Of a DNA stretch of 64,000 nt, positions 35,655-44,460 are shown in pieces. The number at the start of each line of letters is the position of its first letter. Within the stretch, counting starts at the first letter, position 1. The translations under genes were made by a program, and so were the position numbers. The DNA comes from Pseudomonas putida (lineage in GTDB: Bacteria; Pseudomonadota; Gammaproteobacteria; Pseudomonadales; Pseudomonadaceae), in the NCBI RefSeq assembly GCF_004357765.1, contig NZ_SMTE01000001.1, positions 124,001-188,000 on the forward strand, given 5' to 3'. The notes beneath the pieces were generated by a model, which saw only the letters and a list, made by a program, of their open reading frames with translations, was not told the DNA's origin and did not search any database.

Positions 35655-37409
35655 ATGACCGATACTTCAGAAGATTTGTGGGGGGGCTTAAATAGCTTTA
35701 CGCCGCTAGAGGAGATAGGGCGACATAAGCTCGGAAGTGAGCGCTTTACGGTAATTAGCCTCTTCATTGACGGGAAAATATCAGCCGCTGAAGGCATAAA
35801 TTTACTAGGCATAGGGAAGCAGTATTTTTATAAGTTGGTAGCAAGGTCTCGAGGGGCACGAAACTACAATAAATTAGTGCCAGGTAAGCGGGGTCGTAAA
35901 AGCGGGAGCGATAAACTTGACGCTCGCGTGGAAGCAATTATTGATAAAGCTTTTGATGATTACTATTATGGTATTTCTGCTAGCTATGCGAAAGTTTGGT
36001 CGGTATGTCAGTCAGAAGCTGATGCTCAAAAAGTTGTGCGTCCCTCTTACTATACGGTCAGACGAAGGATTAAATCTAAGCCTCCAAGATTATTGTACGA
36101 AAGGAAATACGGAAAAGACGCAGCGGAACAAAGATACGGAGCGAGGCCTGGACATAAGAAAACCGACCGCCCACTCCAATGGGTTCAATTCGATCACACC
36201 GTCATGGACATATTGTTGGTCGACGAAAATGACCGCCGAGTCATTATTGGCAGGCCCTGGATCAGTTTGGCAATTTGTATCCATACAAGGGTGGTTCTTG
36301 GGTTCTATTTGTCTTTATTGCCACCGAGCGCTGTAAGCGTGGCAATGTTAATCGAAAATTGCGTGCTGCCAAAGAATAAGATCTTATTAGCTTTAGGGAT
36401 GGAGGAGAATCTTTGGCCAGTTCACGGCCTGATGGAAACTATCCATACTGATAATGCTAAGGAATTCATATCTGATGTGCTGGTACTGAACTGCAAGCAC
36501 TATGGAATTGACGTAAGGCATCGCAATGTAGGAAAAAAACATCAAGGAGGACATATCGAGAGTTTGATTGGAAAGTTCATGACAACCAAAGTGCATTTTT
36601 TGCCAGGAACAACGGGTTCAAACGTAATCGACCGGAAGTCATATGGCAGTGAAAAACGCGCATCAATGACGTTTAGTGCACTACGCAAGTTCATGATTTA
36701 TCAAGTGTGCGCATATCATGAGACCAAGCATTCTGGCATTGGGAAAAGCCCTATTGAAGCTTGGAATGATTATTACCGAGATGGGGTGGAACCAAAAAGC
36801 ATTCCAGAAAAAGACCATGATGGTTTTCGCTTTAGCTTTTATCCAGAGTTTGCCGCAAAACAAATAGTTCCGCAAGGGATAGAGTTATTCCGACGGTTTT
36901 ATTATGCTCCTGCACTAAAAAATCATATTAGAGAGAAGGTGCTGGTTAAGTATGACCCTTACAACCTTGATGTAATAAGGGTAAAAGTGAATGCAGAATG
37001 GTTCGTGGTTCCTTGTGTACGAAACTCTTCTGGCCGACATTCGCATTATGAATATTTTCGGCATCAGAGGCGCATTAAGTCCTTACCAAATGGCACTATG
37101 ACTAGGCGTGGCAGTGAGGCAGTATATAGTGCAAATCAACTCGTGGTAAGTGAAGTAAAAGCTACGACTAAGGCTAGGCGTCTGAAGAAGGAAAAAGGTC
37201 TAGAGCAGCATAATGCTTACTCCATCATTTTAGAAGGCGCGAGCAAAAAAAATAATGAAAGCGCTGAAAATTATTCGAACGTTGCCCGTGGAAGTGCTAG
37301 CCAGGTTGAAGGGCATAGAGGGCTGATTGGCGATTCGATGCCTGGGATAGTCTCGAACCTGCGCTCAAGCAATAGTGTAGATTACGAAGATGAGCCGGTT
37401 TTGTATTGA
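35655..37409 (+). CDS. TniA/TnsB-type D,D-35-E transposase
   Basis: A 584-aa transposase of the Tn7/Tn5053/Mu group. N-terminal helix-turn-helix regions (residues ~25-120) precede an RNase H-type catalytic core. The triad is readable as Asp180 in WVQFDHT, Asp266 in IHTDNAKEF and Glu302 in GGHIESLIG, giving exactly D-D-35-E. A Mu-C-type beta barrel follows (residues ~400-470), then a basic tail, low in homology, that may contact the ATPase. The frame is AT-rich compared with neighbours, a sign of transfer. It is the first gene of a five-gene module. No TnsA-like endonuclease precedes it, so replicative (cointegrate) transposition is likely. Confidence 0.9.
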   Translation: MTDTSEDLWGGLNSFTPLEEIGRHKLGSERFTVISLFIDGKISAAEGINLLGIGKQYFYKLVARSRGARNYNKLVPGKRGRKSGSDKLDARVEAIIDKAFDDYYYGISASYAKVWSVCQSEADAQKVVRPSYYTVRRRIKSKPPRLLYERKYGKDAAEQRYGARPGHKKTDRPLQWVQFDHTVMDILLVDENDRRVIIGRPWISLAICIHTRVVLGFYLSLLPPSAVSVAMLIENCVLPKNKILLALGMEENLWPVHGLMETIHTDNAKEFISDVLVLNCKHYGIDVRHRNVGKKHQGGHIESLIGKFMTTKVHFLPGTTGSNVIDRKSYGSEKRASMTFSALRKFMIYQVCAYHETKHSGIGKSPIEAWNDYYRDGVEPKSIPEKDHDGFRFSFYPEFAAKQIVPQGIELFRRFYYAPALKNHIREKVLVKYDPYNLDVIRVKVNAEWFVVPCVRNSSGRHSHYEYFRHQRRIKSLPNGTMTRRGSEAVYSANQLVVSEVKATTKARRLKKEKGLEQHNAYSIILEGASKKNNESAENYSNVARGSASQVEGHRGLIGDSMPGIVSNLRSSNSVDYEDEPVLY

Positions 37410-37475
37410 TCGTTCATTAATGAACGATTAAGTATTTTGTTTTTGCCTTAATCCAATTGTTTTTGCGAGACTATT

Positions 37476-38378
37476 ATGTCCGATTTTTCCCACGTGCATC
37501 CCGATAGTCATAGCTATTTTTCGTTAACGGATCATGAGCGAACATTGGTGTGCTGTCAGGATATCTGGGTGCCTCACCCCTCAGTTGAAAACCTAATTGC
37601 ACGCATGCATGTGATGATGCAGATGACAAATAAAATCAATGCCCCCAGCATGCTAGTAATAGGGCCTGGTGGCTCAGGTAAGACTAGCATGATTGAAGAG
37701 TTGAAGAAGCGACATCGTGTTTGGGCGGAGAAAATGGTATTTGTAACAATGCATCAAAGCCCTAATGGCTATTCATTGAAGGAGTTGATACTGCAAGAAA
37801 TTGGAGTGGGTGTGTCGCGTCGTGCGCGTCTGAATGAGAATATCTCGCCGGAATTGCAATACTTGATTAAAAGTCAAAATATTCGGGCCATCGTTATCGA
37901 TGAGATTCATGATGCATTGACATTAACAGACTTCCAGCAGCGAATTAACTTGTCATTGTTGAAGAATTTAGCTGGCTCTAACTATGGTCTCTGTGTCTTT
38001 GCATTCGGTATTCCAGATGCCGCGCGGGTATTGAGGCGTGATGCTCAGTTGGCCCGCCGGTATGCTGTGCGGTCCCTAAAACAATGGGGGAACGATGGTG
38101 AGTTCAGAAGCTTTGTGGCATCGTACATTTTTCGCCTCCCTTTACGGAAGCCGACAAACTTCAAAGACCAGAAGTTATTTCTAAAGATAATGGAGACGGG
38201 CCAGGGGCTGACCGATAACATTGTGAAGATCTTACAGGCGGCAGCCATGGCTGCAATCACTGATGGCTCTGAACATATTGCTCATAAGCATCTTGACAAC
38301 ATTGAGTACATTATGGATGACCTATGTATTGCGCTGCGCGACGTCGACCAGCTTGAGCGTGAGGGCGGTTTCGCATGA
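37476..38378 (+). CDS. TniB/TnsC-type AAA+ ATPase
   Basis: A 300-aa transposition ATPase. Walker A GPGGSGKT is at residues 63-70, Walker B AIVIDEIHD near residue 140, a sensor-type region FAFGIPDAARV near residue 172, and arginine-rich ARRYAVRSL. In this family it polymerises on target DNA and recruits the transposase. The start at 37476 lies 66 bp after tniA. It overlaps the next gene by ATGA. Intact motifs suggest it is active. Confidence 0.88.
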   Translation: MSDFSHVHPDSHSYFSLTDHERTLVCCQDIWVPHPSVENLIARMHVMMQMTNKINAPSMLVIGPGGSGKTSMIEELKKRHRVWAEKMVFVTMHQSPNGYSLKELILQEIGVGVSRRARLNENISPELQYLIKSQNIRAIVIDEIHDALTLTDFQQRINLSLLKNLAGSNYGLCVFAFGIPDAARVLRRDAQLARRYAVRSLKQWGNDGEFRSFVASYIFRLPLRKPTNFKDQKLFLKIMETGQGLTDNIVKILQAAAMAAITDGSEHIAHKHLDNIEYIMDDLCIALRDVDQLEREGGFA

Positions 38379-39193
38379 ATAGTAGCTCTCGTATTTCCAA
38401 GGCAATCAAAGTTCTCCAAGGACAATACAAGATTGGATATTCGTTCCCTGAATTGACGAATACCATAGAAGAGCTAATGCGAAATACAAATATCACTGCT
38501 AAGGGTGTAGTCGTTCACCTAGAGGGCGAACCTGGTTGTGGCTTGTCCGCCAGTCTTGAACATGTGGTTAATAAATTTGGTGTAGAGGCAACTAAGGTCA
38601 ATTATAATTTTAGCTTCGGCAAGCTATCTTTATTGGATAATTTCGCTATTTCGTTAGCAATAAGATCCCCCTACGAGCACCTGAAAAAAGCTCCCTTATA
38701 TATGGATCAGTACATAAATGAGGTAGGGTTAAAGCTAGTAGTAGTTGATGACTTGGAGCGCTTCGAAGTCACACATGATAACTCATTGGCCGAATGCTTG
38801 GTCGCTATATCGGAAGTCGCAAATGGCCTGGTTGTTCTATATACAACGCACTATCGCCCGCTGGCAAGAAAGATAGAAAAAATTATGAAAGGAAGGGTGA
38901 AGTTATTTAGAGTGAGGATGTCGCTCGAGTCAGCTGACCTTTGCAATATCGCATTTAAGTTTTTAAACGCTGCGAATGGTGAAACTAGACAAAGTATTAG
39001 GTTTTCTGAATGTGCACTTGAACACATCGAGCAGCAAGCATGCCGGCTCGATGAGTTTGTAAAGATCTTAGAGGTGGCTTACGCATATGCTACTTTAAGA
39101 AATGATAGCCTACTCACATTTTCAGGTACTGAAGAAGAGTTTTCAATTCAAGGAAGTCAGTATGTTGAAGTCCGGGCTATGCTCGAATGCTAA
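38375..39193 (+). CDS. Second ATPase-like protein lacking the Walker A lysine
   Basis: A 272-aa protein with the length and layout of TniB but a damaged nucleotide site. The P-loop position reads GEPGCGLS (residues 51-58) with Leu57 where Lys is required; the Walker B-like strand LVVVDDLERF is kept. It has no similarity obvious by eye beyond that fold. Its start overlaps the TniB stop (ATGA), so the two are probably made in fixed ratio. A catalytically dead AAA partner could cap or regulate the TniB filament or specify the target. It could instead be a diverged TniB-like adaptor known in AbaR/Tn6022-type elements (tniD or tniE), which I cannot verify. Confidence 0.65.
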   Translation: MNSSSRISKAIKVLQGQYKIGYSFPELTNTIEELMRNTNITAKGVVVHLEGEPGCGLSASLEHVVNKFGVEATKVNYNFSFGKLSLLDNFAISLAIRSPYEHLKKAPLYMDQYINEVGLKLVVVDDLERFEVTHDNSLAECLVAISEVANGLVVLYTTHYRPLARKIEKIMKGRVKLFRVRMSLESADLCNIAFKFLNAANGETRQSIRFSECALEHIEQQACRLDEFVKILEVAYAYATLRNDSLLTFSGTEEEFSIQGSQYVEVRAMLEC

Positions 39194-40163
39194 AATGATA
39201 GCTGGTGAATCACTTTCATCTTGGAGTTATCGGCTATGTCAAATCCCAGAAGTGCAGCAGTATTTACTGCACAATGCTGGGGGTTATGGACGTGGTCCAC
39301 GATTATTTTTGTCACTTTTTGAATTTGAAAAGCGTGAAGCTCACTGCGACTTAGATTTTATAAGCCCGGACTATAAATGGAAGGTTCTGCCCTTGATTAT
39401 GGGGCCAGATCTAGAAAGATTCGTCAAGCCTGTGAATGACGCGCCGATGATACCTTGGGGATTTCGACGATCTTATTGCGAAGATTGCATGCGTGAAAAT
39501 CTTCGATCTAATTGTTCTTTGATGCTCAAGATTGCCTGGCGATACGTATCAAAACCATTTTGTGAAGTGCATGATATGTTGCTTAAGGATGTCCCGCGAC
39601 AGATAGGTGGCGCGTTGGATGCGCCTCGGGCCATATTTAAATGGAATCATAGTATTGAGAGTAAGAATCTCGGACATGCAGAATATGTTAACAACTGGGC
39701 CGATTTGCTAAAAACCGCATGTCGTGTTCAGAAGAAACTCGTAAAGTTACGTAATCTTCAGCATGATAGTTGCATTTATCTTTTTGATAACACAATAATG
39801 AGCCTTATGCGGGCTCTTCTTACGCCAGGCATGGATTTGTATCGTCATTCCGGTAGTAACAGACTGCTAGATATTGTGTCCAGTGAAGGTGAGACGCTAT
39901 ACCTTAGCTGCTACTTGCAGCCGTTTAGGGCTTCTGCAGCTTGTCGCGCGCGCGCGCTTTTTTTTATTGGAATATTGCTAGGTTGGGTTAGTCAAAAGGA
40001 GGCCTTTAAGTCACTTCGTGGCGATCCTTGGGAATCAGATACGCCGGAAAAAATATGGGGGAGCGTGTATAAATTTGACAAAGAGCTTTATTATTGGCTT
40101 AGAAATAGCTTGATCAGATTCCAGACAAGCGCCCTAAGTATTTACACTCCACAGTTCGCATAA
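39162..40163 (+). CDS. TniQ/TnsD-family target-selection protein
   Basis: A 333-aa TniQ-family protein. The N-terminal GESLSSWSYRL near residue 13 is the family start signature, and the zinc-ribbon ligands are YCEDCMREN near residue 106 and CEVHDM near residue 133. The C-terminal half is short, so this is nearer to TniQ than to the longer TnsD. The start at 39162 has AGGAAG upstream and overlaps the preceding gene by 32 bp; 39195 is an alternative that begins just before GESLSS. In Tn7-like elements this protein links target choice to the ATPase. Confidence 0.85.
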   Translation: MLKSGLCSNAKMIAGESLSSWSYRLCQIPEVQQYLLHNAGGYGRGPRLFLSLFEFEKREAHCDLDFISPDYKWKVLPLIMGPDLERFVKPVNDAPMIPWGFRRSYCEDCMRENLRSNCSLMLKIAWRYVSKPFCEVHDMLLKDVPRQIGGALDAPRAIFKWNHSIESKNLGHAEYVNNWADLLKTACRVQKKLVKLRNLQHDSCIYLFDNTIMSLMRALLTPGMDLYRHSGSNRLLDIVSSEGETLYLSCYLQPFRASAACRARALFFIGILLGWVSQKEAFKSLRGDPWESDTPEKIWGSVYKFDKELYYWLRNSLIRFQTSALSIYTPQFA

Positions 40164-40170
40164 GTATTTC

Positions 40171-40710
40171 ATGTACACTTATATAGTTCCGGTTTACGTT
40201 ACCCTGGGTTTTTACGTCAAGGTGTCGGGTCAGTTCAAGAGACAACATCCGTTTTTATGTTATGTAGTTGACGCGCGCAGCTGCAAAATAGTAGGCCATG
40301 CTTTTTCGGTCGGTAAGCCCACGATCAATCTCTATGGTAGAGCAATGCTGGGTGTGCGCGCGGAACAGTTGACTCATTCCTCTGACTCCGCTCATTCCTC
40401 TCATTCGTGTGAATTGTTGCGAATTCGCGGTCCTAGTTTTGTTGGTGAACTAGCTGACGTTTTTTGTGATGTTGATAAGCCAGTGATGATATCAAAGATA
40501 CGCAGATCGCGGAATTTGACATTGATTTCTGAGACGATGTTGGCATCTTTGTTGATGCACCATATTTACGAAGCCTTTTCCGATATTTTCATGGCGCAAG
40601 CAGCAACGATGTCTATTGAGGTCGCTACTCTAAATGCTTTATTAAATCAAGCTCTTAGTCGCTGCAATCGATCATTAGATGATTTCCCACACTGGATCAC
40701 ATTGAGTTAG
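40171..40710 (+). CDS. Unknown protein, last gene of the transposition module
   Basis: A 179-aa AT-rich gene 7 bp after tniQ, clearly in the same unit. I do not recognise a family. The N-terminal third shows beta strands with YVVDARSCKIVGHAFS near residue 30, vaguely like the first hairpin of an RNase H-like fold. A Ser/His-rich stretch (SSDSAHSSHS) lies near residue 70 and the C-terminus is helical. There is no signal peptide, zinc motif or membrane segment. Its place suggests an accessory transposition factor, perhaps for targeting or DNA-end processing. This is inference from position only. Confidence 0.6.
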   Translation: MYTYIVPVYVTLGFYVKVSGQFKRQHPFLCYVVDARSCKIVGHAFSVGKPTINLYGRAMLGVRAEQLTHSSDSAHSSHSCELLRIRGPSFVGELADVFCDVDKPVMISKIRRSRNLTLISETMLASLLMHHIYEAFSDIFMAQAATMSIEVATLNALLNQALSRCNRSLDDFPHWITLS

Positions 40711-41242
40711 CGGGTAAGGTTTGCCAAACTTCTATTCCAAGCTAATGAAATCGTAGCGTGGTGGGGGAGTTGATGTCCTAATTTCCGCCAGCAAAGCTGT
40801 GCAAAAAGAAGGTGCGCTCTCATACTTAGTCTCCATCCTATAAGCTCAATTCTAAGTTGGTCCGTGCTCAAACGAACTACCACTATATTTTAAGTCTGAA
40901 CGGAAGAGCCCGGCGCTGCTCGAGGCTAGATTAGGAGTGGCTCAGAGATAGATTCCAAGGCTGATCGCGGTTTCAAATGTGGATTTGCTTTGCGAAACAC
41001 TGTGGCGCCTAGGGTGGCATTGAAGGCCAAGGTCGAGAGCTCTAGGTGCATGTGGGATTCGTGTTTTTTTGTTACGATCACGGCCACCGAAATGATTTTC
41101 TTCACTTGGCAAAAAAACTTCATTTTTGAGGTTTTCCTACACTTTTTCTTCACTCGCGTGAACCCACGCGGGGTATTCCAAGCTACGTTCCCGTGGCTTC
41201 GACACTGTCCCTGCGGTTCAACGCTTTACAGTAGGCTTGTCC
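40711..41242. other. Intergenic tract, presumed right flank of the module
   Basis: No gene is supported here. Composition changes from AT-rich to mixed. An A/T-rich stretch at 41090-41150 is followed by CGCGTG-AACC-CACGCG (41156-41171), a perfect 6-bp hairpin. No terminal inverted repeat matching the left side was found by eye. Confidence 0.45.
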
Positions 41243-41557
41243 ATGAACGATCAAAAAAGCCCCCTTAGTGTCCATTCGAAAGCAGTCGTTTTCCACTCCT
41301 GCTACAACACTGTGCTCAGAAAGGTGGACGCACGATACGATATACGCGGTTACGTTTTGGCTCAGATGGTCAAGCTTTGCCTACAGAGCCGCGGTACGCT
41401 CCCGCTCGCGTACCGCAGCTTTTATGCGCAGTACGCTCAAGCCGAGGCGATTGCGTTCTTGGAAGCGTGTGTTACCCACTTGTTATTCGGCCCGGCTGGT
41501 CGCCTTTCACCACAGGAGTATCACTACCAGAGAGATGCATACCAAAACCCGGGCTAG
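41243..41557 (+). CDS. Hypothetical protein
   Basis: A 104-aa frame starting ATG at 41243 behind AGTAGG. The composition is protein-like, with alternating helices (RGYVLAQMVKLCLQS, YAQAEAIAFLEACV) and a C-terminal LSPQEYHYQRDA. No family is recognised. It has no obvious operon partner. It may be a small accessory-genome gene left near the transposition module. Confidence 0.45.
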   Translation: MNDQKSPLSVHSKAVVFHSCYNTVLRKVDARYDIRGYVLAQMVKLCLQSRGTLPLAYRSFYAQYAQAEAIAFLEACVTHLLFGPAGRLSPQEYHYQRDAYQNPG

Positions 41558-41587
41558 CCCGTAGCCCGATCAGCAGCATTCTGATGC

Positions 41588-41854
41588 TCACGTGTAAACG
41601 TCGTACTCAAGACGGTAGAGGAAGGCCCATACCTCCATATAGCTTTCATGACTCCAAAGCAAGGTGCATGGGGTGTGGTTGCCAAGACCAAGCGCAGGGC
41701 TGATCATCCAACGCTGCGCCAGTTCTCCTTTGCCGAGCACCTCCATTGCTTTTCGAAAAATTTGCCCCTTCCTTGTTAAAAAAGCCCCATGAGCAGAGGT
41801 CCAGCAGCTGATTGAGGGCTGCTCGCTAATTCCGTGGATCGTGATACTGTTCAT
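41588..41854 (-). CDS. Orphan Xre/MbcA/ParS-type antitoxin
   Basis: An 88-aa protein whose C-terminal ~55 residues fit the MbcA/ParS/Xre toxin-binding domain (DUF2384): RKAMEVLGKGELAQRWM, then PALGLGNHTPCTLL, then FLYRLEYDVYT. The usual N-terminal Xre helix-turn-helix is absent or shortened. Such antitoxins normally sit next to a RES-domain toxin gene; none is visible on either side. It is therefore an orphan antitoxin or the remains of a RES-Xre pair. The ribosome binding site is weak. Confidence 0.6.
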   Translation of the reverse strand: MNSITIHGISEQPSISCWTSAHGAFLTRKGQIFRKAMEVLGKGELAQRWMISPALGLGNHTPCTLLWSHESYMEVWAFLYRLEYDVYT

Positions 41855-43347
41855 GACAAGTGTTCCAAAGGCTAATGTCGAGAGACTCTGATGACACTAT
41901 GACGTCAGGCGGGGGTTGCACGCCACCGATCTTGTAGGTAAGCGCAGCGACTTCGGACTGCTATGTCAAAATACCCTGAGTTTATCGAGTTGCGGGGGAG
42001 TGTCGCCTAAGGCCAGTCGGTCATGCCGCTAGACCCGCCCCTGAAAGCCCCGTCTGAATGGCGTCCATAGAGCGCACCCGCCACGCCTGCAGTGTAGGGA
42101 CCGGGCTGAACATCGCTGGCTTCAACACGGGGACCGCACCAGATTCGTGGGTTGGTGGTCTGACTTCAAGCTCCATCGGCGGCGCACAGTCCTGCATCGC
42201 CTCTTCCGAGTTGAAATTGCACTTATCGCGGCGACGATAGCGGCCGCTGCGGCATACAGCCTGGTGTAGGTAGGGCCAGCACGGCGCGTCCGATGAAGCG
42301 TGCTAACAGTCAGTTGTAGATAGCAGCTGAGCCATCGAAGTGGTGCTTCAGCAAGTCATTCACATTCGCCGTATCGAAAAAAACTTGCAAAATGCATTCC
42401 TGCAGTACGTTTCATCCTGGCTTGGCAGCGCGTATGGGTTCCTGTCGGAGGTGGGTGGAGAGCTGGTCCGTCTTCCAACTGGTATGGACAAGTAGTTTTC
42501 TCGCTGTGGCTCGACAGCAATAACATCTGTTCATTCAGATCCGCAAGGTCGCATGGAAAACCTAAACGCGAACCAAAGCCAATGATGGCTGCTCGCTTCC
42601 GGGCGGAAGCGCGCGCAACGCCAGCGAAGCGGACCGACAAGCCAGCCGTTTTCTCGATCATGCATTGGTCAAAGACCGCGATTTTGAGCCAGCAGGCCGG
42701 TTGGCTGGTTGAAACTGACTTCACCGCAAAGCTGCATCGGCTGGGACGAGGGCATCGGTGCTGGTTCTGTCAATTTCATCGCTAAACGCTGCAATAGATG
42801 CGGATAACCTGTGCTTATCAGACCTAATATAGCGAAGAGGTAGGCATGACGATATCCATGATCGTGAAGAGCAGCAATCGCCCCTTTGCGACCGCTGAGC
42901 GATAACGGCTTTACCAGGTGCGACGGGCACTCTGTGGGGAGCGGGTTTTCCCGCTAAGCAGACGACGCGGTGGATGTCACCGGCTTTGCCGATGTTGGCG
43001 GGTTAACTCGCTCCCACAAAGTCCGCTATCAGAGGCAAGGGCCGGCAAAGGCTCGCGCCCCACAGCGCGCCTCGGTCATTGATGATCGCGGTCGTAGCGG
43101 GTGCTTCAGGGCGATACAACGCGTTAACCCGGTCGCCTATCGCGTAGCCGAAGATCAACCCATTTTCGGAGTTCCTGATCATTCTGCCCGTGACGTCCCT
43201 AATTTGTGGATGATCGCCGCGCGTTCACAGCGCCGACATTGCCTTGGGAGCGTTGGGCGTGAGAGGCGCCGATGCAACGGACGCAGCGGCCGCCGACGAA
43301 GACATTCAGGACGACGGTCAAGTCATTTACGCATGAGGAGAAAGGCA
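41855..43347. other. Decayed tract with few coding signals
   Basis: No intact gene is supported. A minus-strand open stretch of about 85 codons ends at 42021 (YRRRDKCNFNSEEAMQDC is protein-like) but lacks a start and a recognisable family. A plus-strand tail at 43214-43335 (ALGVRGADATDA, DEDIQDDGQVIYA) ends 12 bp before the DUF2188 gene and looks like the 3' end of a lost gene. The tract also holds the REP pair listed separately. Confidence 0.45.
42932..43021. repeat. REP/BIME-like inverted pair, Pseudomonas type
   Basis: GTGGGGAGCGGGTTTTCCCGC and, about 50 bp on and inverted, GCGGGTTAACTCGCTCCCAC. Both are the GTGGGAGCGGG-type REP core typical of P. putida genomes. Two facing copies make a BIME unit. 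It lies in noncoding DNA, as is usual. Confidence 0.75.
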
Positions 43348-43572
43348 ATGGACAACTACCACCTGAGCCTAACCGCTGATGGCTGGGAGCTGAAGAAAAC
43401 CGGTGCGGAACGAGCCGCCAAGCGCGCCGCTACGAAGCCGGGGTTGGTTGGTTCGCTGGCTGACTTCTTTGATGGCAAAACAGCTTCGGTGAAAATTCAT
43501 AAAGCTGACGGCACCATCGAAGAAGAGCGTACCTACCCACGTTCGGCTGGCCAGAGGCGTTCGAAGGGGTGA
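43348..43572 (+). CDS. DUF2188 family small protein
   Basis: A 74-aa protein with the DUF2188 layout: an N-terminal YHLSLTADGWELKKTGAERA, a central helix, and the closing strand KIHKADGTIEEERTYPR. The start at 43348 has GGAGAAAGG in front. The family is common beside catalase and YciE-like genes in Pseudomonas and is of unknown function, possibly stress-related. The stop overlaps a GTG start of the next, frameshifted, gene. Confidence 0.75.
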   Translation: MDNYHLSLTADGWELKKTGAERAAKRAATKPGLVGSLADFFDGKTASVKIHKADGTIEEERTYPRSAGQRRSKG

Positions 43573-44023
43573 TACCAGTTACCGCTGCAGGCCTGGGTAT
43601 CAATGTCAGCGATCCGACCGGGCATGGGCTGTACAAGTGGCTGCTCGCGAGCTTCCTGATCGGGAAGAGGATTCGTTCCTCCTTCGCCGTGGAGGAGTAC
43701 CGAACTTGGTTGATCGGCATGGCCTGGATACGCCGGAGAAGTTGGCCCGCTGTTCCCATCGGGATCTCGTAAGACTCCTAGGCCAGGCAGGTTACGCGCG
43801 ATACGACGAGTCCACGGCGAAGCGGCTTCATGCTTTGAGTGTTCGGGCCGCTAGCGAACTCGATGTTCAGTTGATCTCGCTGAAAAAGAACGAGTTGGAC
43901 ACCTTTGCCTTCCAGGCCTGGCTTTTGAGCTTCGAAGGGGTTGGCCCTAAAACTCTCGAGATTTTTATGCGTGAAGCAGCAGCCCTCCTTGAGCACCGCT
44001 CTACAGCGGGATCGTCACGCTGA
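43569..44023 (+). pseudogene. HhH/endonuclease-III-like protein, frameshifted
   Basis: Frame one gives SDPTGHGLYKWLLASFLIG and EEYRTWLI; after about 43715 the match continues in another frame as HGLDTPEKLARCSHRDLV, GYARYDESTAKRLHAL and the helix-hairpin-helix LLSFEGVGPKTLEIFMREA. Together they make one ~145-aa HhH-GPD-like protein as found next to DUF2188 genes. A single frameshift near 43715 splits it. Its end overlaps the end of the convergent kinase fragment by 23 bp. It is non-functional unless the shift is a sequencing error. Confidence 0.7.
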
Positions 44024-44460
44024 AGCAGGTGCCGCTCTCTTTAGAGGATGACACGTCGATTTTCCCTCCATGACTGGCGACGATTTCAGCTGCGATGAAA
44101 AGGCCTAACCCCAGGCCTTGAGAAGCTTTGCTACCCGTCTCGGTATAACCAGAGTATCGACGATCAGGATCAAACAAGGATGGCATAGCGGCTGGAGAGA
44201 TGGGCTCTCCGGCGTTTCTGACTCCGAAGGTCATTGTGTTGTGGCTGCCTTTGAGGGCGACCTGGATTGGCTGCTGCAGGTCACCATGCCTGACTGCATT
44301 ACCAATCAGGTTGGTAAATACCTGAGCCATTCGCTCTGGATCAAAACCACCCACGACCGGATCGGTATCATTGAATATAACCGTCGCGTTTGGCTCCCCA
44401 GAACTCAGTTCCTTGATTGTCGTCCGGCAGATCAAATTCAGCTCGGTGGGACTTTTGACA
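44001..44460 (-). pseudogene. Sensor histidine kinase, ATPase-domain fragment
   Basis: Only the HATPase_c domain of a histidine kinase remains: N-box RMAQVFTNLIGNAVRHG, G1-like VRNAGEPIS, G2 GLGLGLFIAAEIVASHGG, and the usual ending CFSVTIPL. The phospho-acceptor His box and all sensor regions are missing. Homology begins near 44455 with SPTELNLICR, exactly where the manganese catalase fragment on the other strand starts. The longer minus frame upstream of this point is antisense to that catalase. Confidence 0.8.

Noticed and set aside
35655-40710. CRISPR-associated transposon (CAST)
   Set aside because: TniQ and TniB-like genes are present, but no cas genes or repeat-spacer array were found near the module.
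40990-41268. 92-codon plus-strand frame after the transposition module
   Set aside because: Phe/Thr-rich translation of an A/T-rich intergenic stretch with no family and no RBS.
44118-44455. In-frame N-terminal extension of the manganese catalase
   Set aside because: The extension is the exact antisense of a histidine kinase ATPase domain, so it is a junction artefact and not a catalase N-terminus.
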